In this document: positions 5,408-7,772 of the stretch, piece after piece | Numbering within the stretch: the first letter of the stretch is position 1 | Layout: every line of letters begins with the position of its first letter | Source of the DNA: Oribacterium sp. | GTDB taxonomy: Bacteria > Bacillota_A > Clostridia > Lachnospirales > Lachnospiraceae | DNA: 7,772 nucleotides | Direction: 5' to 3' | NCBI GenBank assembly: GCA_017940955.1 | Contig: JAGAXP010000168.1 | Location: 1-7,772, forward strand | Made by a program: the position numbers and the translations under genes | Notes under the pieces: model-generated | What the model was told of the DNA's origin: nothing | What the model saw: the letters and a program-made list of their open reading frames with translations, nothing else | Databases searched by the model: none

Positions 5408-6256
5408 CTATTCCTTTCCACCTATTACGATCTTTCCCTTTGCATTCACGTCATCCCTGATGATCTCTGATACTTCAGGAACCGATATGGAACCCGAAAG
5501 AGGATTCTTTATACTGATCATCGGAGTGGTTATGGTTGCTTCGACATCTGACTTTTCAAAGGCAAGATCTGTATCGATCATCCTGCAGTTGATAAGCTTT
5601 AATCCCTTGCAGTAGCAAAGAGGCTGAGTCCCTATGATCGTGCAATTTTCAAAGATAACATTTTCACAGTACCATGCAAGATATTCACCCTTTACCACAC
5701 TATTTCTCACCACTACATTTTTCGCATGCCAGAAGGCATCTTTTGTGTCTAAATTACAGTTCTCAAAAACAGAATCCGCAATGTACTGGAAAGAATATTT
5801 GCCCTTGAGTGTCACATTCGAAAAATCAAGCTGCTCGGATCTCATCATGAAATATTCACTCTGAACATCAGTATCCTTCATTTTGATATTCTTTACAGAC
5901 CAGCCAAATTCAGGAGAAATGATGTCACTGTTTTCTATCCTTATATCAGAACATTCCCTCAGTGCCTTTATTCCGTGCATCTTTGAATTTCTGATTGCTG
6001 CATCATTTGTATACCAAAGAGCTGCTCTACAGTTCTCAGTCATTTCAATATTATCAAGCTCTAATTTATCATCATGCCAAAATGGATATCTAAGATTGAA
6101 ATAACTATCCTTCACCACAACATTTCTGCTCTCTTTAAAAGCACTCTCTCCATCTGCGGGTCCGTCAAACCTACAGCCCTCAACTACGATATCCCTGCTT
6201 CCATAAAGAGCTCTCTCTTCATCAAATACTTCGTTCTTTATAACCATATCTCTCAA
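5408..6256 (-). CDS. DUF3737 family right-handed beta-helix protein
   Basis: The 282-residue product matches DUF3737 (PF12541) by its opening VIKNEVFDEERALYGSRDI and by its regular short coils of the pattern N-V-V-V-x-N-S-x-x-x-G/D with aromatic steps: FWHDD, LWYTND, FGWSV, FWHAKN, AWYCEN. Such coils of about 20-22 residues stack as a right-handed parallel beta-helix, as in pentapeptide or pectate-lyase-like folds. No catalytic residues are known to me and there is no signal peptide, so a cytoplasmic protein of unknown function is the honest call. Length is normal. The start is uncertain: TTG at 6254-6256 has GAGG (6267-6270) ten bases upstream, while ATG at 6245-6247, three codons in, gives the N-terminus more usual in the family but has a weaker ribosome site. 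It is the first gene of a likely two-gene unit with the ATPase/nuclease gene and has a candidate promoter at 6371-6399. Confidence 0.9.
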   Translation of the reverse strand: MRDMVIKNEVFDEERALYGSRDIVVEGCRFDGPADGESAFKESRNVVVKDSYFNLRYPFWHDDKLELDNIEMTENCRAALWYTNDAAIRNSKMHGIKALRECSDIRIENSDIISPEFGWSVKNIKMKDTDVQSEYFMMRSEQLDFSNVTLKGKYSFQYIADSVFENCNLDTKDAFWHAKNVVVRNSVVKGEYLAWYCENVIFENCTIIGTQPLCYCKGLKLINCRMIDTDLAFEKSDVEATITTPMISIKNPLSGSISVPEVSEIIRDDVNAKGKIVIGGKE

Positions 6257-6370
6257 TAATCTCTTTCCTCAATATAATGTCTTTAATTGTTACTATAATA
6301 ACATCGATTTCTATATGGTCATAATACACCTTAGAGCACACTCCAAACATACATATATTCTTATGTGCTT

Positions 6371-6399
6371 ATACTATCATAATTCATTACTTCCCTCAA
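6371..6399 (-). promoter_or_regulatory. Candidate sigma-A promoter for the DUF3737 gene
   Basis: On the minus strand TTGAGG (6394-6399) and TAGTAT (6371-6376) are separated by 17 bases, and TG precedes the -10 by one base, giving an extended -10. Each hexamer matches consensus at four of six positions. Transcription would begin near 6363, leaving a leader of about 105 bases. No other signal in the gap is clearly better, but AT-rich DNA gives such matches easily. Confidence 0.35.
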
Positions 6400-6481
6400 T
6401 TAAGTGGTCATTTGAAACGTTGTCTCAATCTACCGGAAGAACTGTTATTAAGCGGTTAATATTGCAAAATCAGCTCATATA

Positions 6482-6538
6482 AAAGACAGCTATGTATATC
6501 TGTTCTCATCGTCAAACAGAAAGCACATAGCTGTCTTT
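6482..6538. other. Large perfect hairpin in the intergenic gap
   Basis: AAAGACAGCTATGT (6482-6495) pairs perfectly with ACATAGCTGTCTTT (6525-6538), and inside it TCTGTT (6499-6504) pairs with AACAGA (6515-6520). On the minus strand the stem ends in CTTTTATATG and on the plus strand in CTTTAAAAG, so U-tracts are short both ways. It may be a backup terminator, a structured RNA or a decayed inverted-repeat element. No function can be assigned. Outside this hairpin, the terminator at 6583-6633 and the candidate promoter, nothing is seen in 6257-6639. Confidence 0.5.
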
Positions 6539-6576
6539 AAAAGTATAACTTGGACATTTCATTTTCATAATTAATC

Positions 6577-6633
6577 ACTTCAAAAAACGGTTATACCCAC
6601 TGCAGTTTTTGCAGATTAGGTATAACCGTTTTT
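6577..6633 (-). terminator. Strong Rho-independent terminator of the right-hand ATPase gene
   Basis: AAAAACGGTTATACC (6583-6597) pairs perfectly with GGTATAACCGTTTTT (6619-6633), and an inner stem CTGCA (6600-6604) pairs with TGCAG (6610-6614). Read leftward, the stem ends in a run of six T. The hairpin begins seven bases after the stop codon at 6640-6642, as expected for this gene's terminator. Confidence 0.85.
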
Positions 6634-6639
6634 ATAGCT

Positions 6640-7772
6640 TTAATCCCTTTTAATCAGAACTTCCTTTCCTTCAAACGCAAAGGCAAGCTTAATTATCTTT
6701 TCCTTGTCGAATCCTGCTGACAGCAGCTCTGCTTCATACTTTTTATCTTCGATCTGTTTTAATGCCATATCGCAAAGCTCATCAAGAGATTTTCCTTTTT
6801 CGCTCCTGCGTTTTGACTTAAACTCGATGATCACAGCATTATCCTTTTTGTCCTTCGGGCGGAGCATCACATCATAACGTCCGAGACCGCTTTCACGGTT
6901 TGACTTTATCTCATATCTGTCACGGAGTTCCACAAGAAGCCCGATCACAAGACCATGATAGAGGTTTTCAGGGGCTGCCTTGCCGCTCCCGTCAAAGGTG
7001 CTTATCATGTCTTCACAGATTTCCGACATGGTATCCATCATGTCATCGATATTGCCTTCCAGAAGGGCCTTTACAAAATAGCTGTAGTTTTCTCCTTCAT
7101 TTTCAAACCATCTCTCTACAAGCAGACTAAAACTGTCCTTTACTTCGTGGTTTGTAAGTTTCAGTCTATATACTGCCATATTTCCTTCGCCTTCAATCGT
7201 AACAGGCTTTAGATATCCTGCTGAAAATAAAAGGCTCCATATGGCATTCTTATTACCGGTCATCTCGCCATAGACAAGCTGTTCATCAATTTTCGTTTGT
7301 ATAACTCCATCATTAAGCAGCTCTTCAAAAGCCTTCTTTATTTCAACACTTCCTTCTCTAACAAGCTTTGACACAAGTGAGTTTGAACTTGTATTGGCCC
7401 AGTACGGCTCATATTTTCCTTTTTTTAAAAATGAAATAATAGACCATGGATTATAGATATCCTCAGTGTTTCCAAACTTAAACCCGTCATACCATGCTTT
7501 TACCTTTTCCTTTTCGGAACTGTATCCGTAACTGTCCAAAGATTCAAACACTTCTTTTTCTGTAAATCCAAAACAGTCTGTATACATATCTGATGAAATA
7601 GTTACTATCTGTAGATTATTTAAATCTGAAAACAATGATTCTCGGCTGACTCTCGTGATACCGGTCAGAAGCGCTTTTCCGAGATAAGGATTTGTTTTAA
7701 GTGTAGAGTTGAACATGTTCCGCATAAATCCAACCAACTCATCCCAGTATCCATTTACATAGGCCTCCTGCA
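6640..7772 (-). CDS. AAA-ATPase-like/PD-(D/E)XK protein, partial (N-terminus outside window)
   Basis: The frame stays open to the right edge and 376 residues are visible. The first, QEAYVNGYWDELVGF, align with the segment just after Walker B in the complete homologue at 3625-5346, so about 200 residues including the P-loop and Walker B lie outside the window. An internal TTG at 7735-7737 is not the start. Conserved family segments follow in order: ALLTGITRVSRESLFSDLNN, CFGFTEKEV, WYDGFKFG, IYNPWSI, PYWANTSSN and YHGLVIGLL. The C-terminal nuclease domain has RYDVML (Asp at visible residue about 300) and VIIEFK (Glu and Lys at about 316 and 318), the expected D...ExK active site, so it looks functional. 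It is clearly homologous to its left-hand neighbour but diverged throughout, so it is an old paralogue rather than a recent duplicate. It ends at its own terminator and is a transcription unit separate from the DUF3737 gene. Confidence 0.9.
   Translation of the reverse strand, partial: QEAYVNGYWDELVGFMRNMFNSTLKTNPYLGKALLTGITRVSRESLFSDLNNLQIVTISSDMYTDCFGFTEKEVFESLDSYGYSSEKEKVKAWYDGFKFGNTEDIYNPWSIISFLKKGKYEPYWANTSSNSLVSKLVREGSVEIKKAFEELLNDGVIQTKIDEQLVYGEMTGNKNAIWSLLFSAGYLKPVTIEGEGNMAVYRLKLTNHEVKDSFSLLVERWFENEGENYSYFVKALLEGNIDDMMDTMSEICEDMISTFDGSGKAAPENLYHGLVIGLLVELRDRYEIKSNRESGLGRYDVMLRPKDKKDNAVIIEFKSKRRSEKGKSLDELCDMALKQIEDKKYEAELLSAGFDKEKIIKLAFAFEGKEVLIKRD

Noticed and set aside
5149..5615. 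Overlapping plus-strand ORFs opposite the ATPase and DUF3737 genes
   Set aside because: They are antisense shadows of two genes with clear family matches.
1..7772. Insertion sequence, prophage, integron or retron
   Set aside because: No transposase, integrase, reverse transcriptase or paired terminal repeats were found. The 17-nt terminator repeat alone is not enough to call a mobile element.

Overview
The window looks like a low-to-mid GC Firmicute chromosome, most likely a Lachnospiraceae-type gut or rumen Clostridium relative (Butyrivibrio-like). The pointers are strong GGAGG ribosome sites, TTG starts, a Gram-positive type signal peptide, two AAA-ATPase-like/PD-(D/E)XK genes of the kind found in many copies in such genomes, and a DUF3737 gene. 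This placement is inference; there is no rRNA or marker gene. No tRNA, CRISPR array, transposase or phage gene was seen.

Layout. Positions 1-850 are a graveyard. On the minus strand lie a deletion-scarred fragment of a beta-helix adhesin-like protein (about 450-817) and a 52-codon fragment of the C-terminal ATPase-like domain of RecG-related (HATPase_c_4) proteins (222-380), ending at a bidirectional terminator (about 142-185). Positions 1048-3261 (+) hold one long secreted repeat protein: signal peptide, about twelve imperfect 25-33-residue beta-solenoid repeats, a Ser/Asp/Gly linker and an unrecognised C-terminal domain. It is cut by a single in-frame TAA at 1273-1275. Positions 3262-3624 are intergenic and structured: a terminator, a 66-nt hairpin terminator, a 28-codon minus-strand tail resembling the C-terminus of HipA-family kinases, and three copies of an ATACCC-N4-GGG palindrome, two of which form a 20-bp inverted repeat.

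From 3625 to the right edge everything is on the minus strand. A partial AAA-ATPase/PD-(D/E)XK gene enters from the right edge (7772-6640) and ends at a strong terminator (6583-6633). After a 383-bp gap with a second large hairpin and a plausible promoter come a DUF3737 beta-helix gene (6256-5408) and, 61 bp further, a complete AAA-ATPase/PD-(D/E)XK gene (5346-3625). The last two are probably co-transcribed.

The most interesting signal is not a new operon. It is the repeated combination of a palindromic operator-like motif next to the tail of a deleted gene, seen at 380-406 and again at 3415-3620. This suggests a dispersed regulator (HipB-like by analogy) and loci that lost their bodies but kept control DNA and 3' ends. 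The DUF3737 plus ATPase/nuclease pairing and the repeat protein with its unknown C-terminal domain are the other points worth following.
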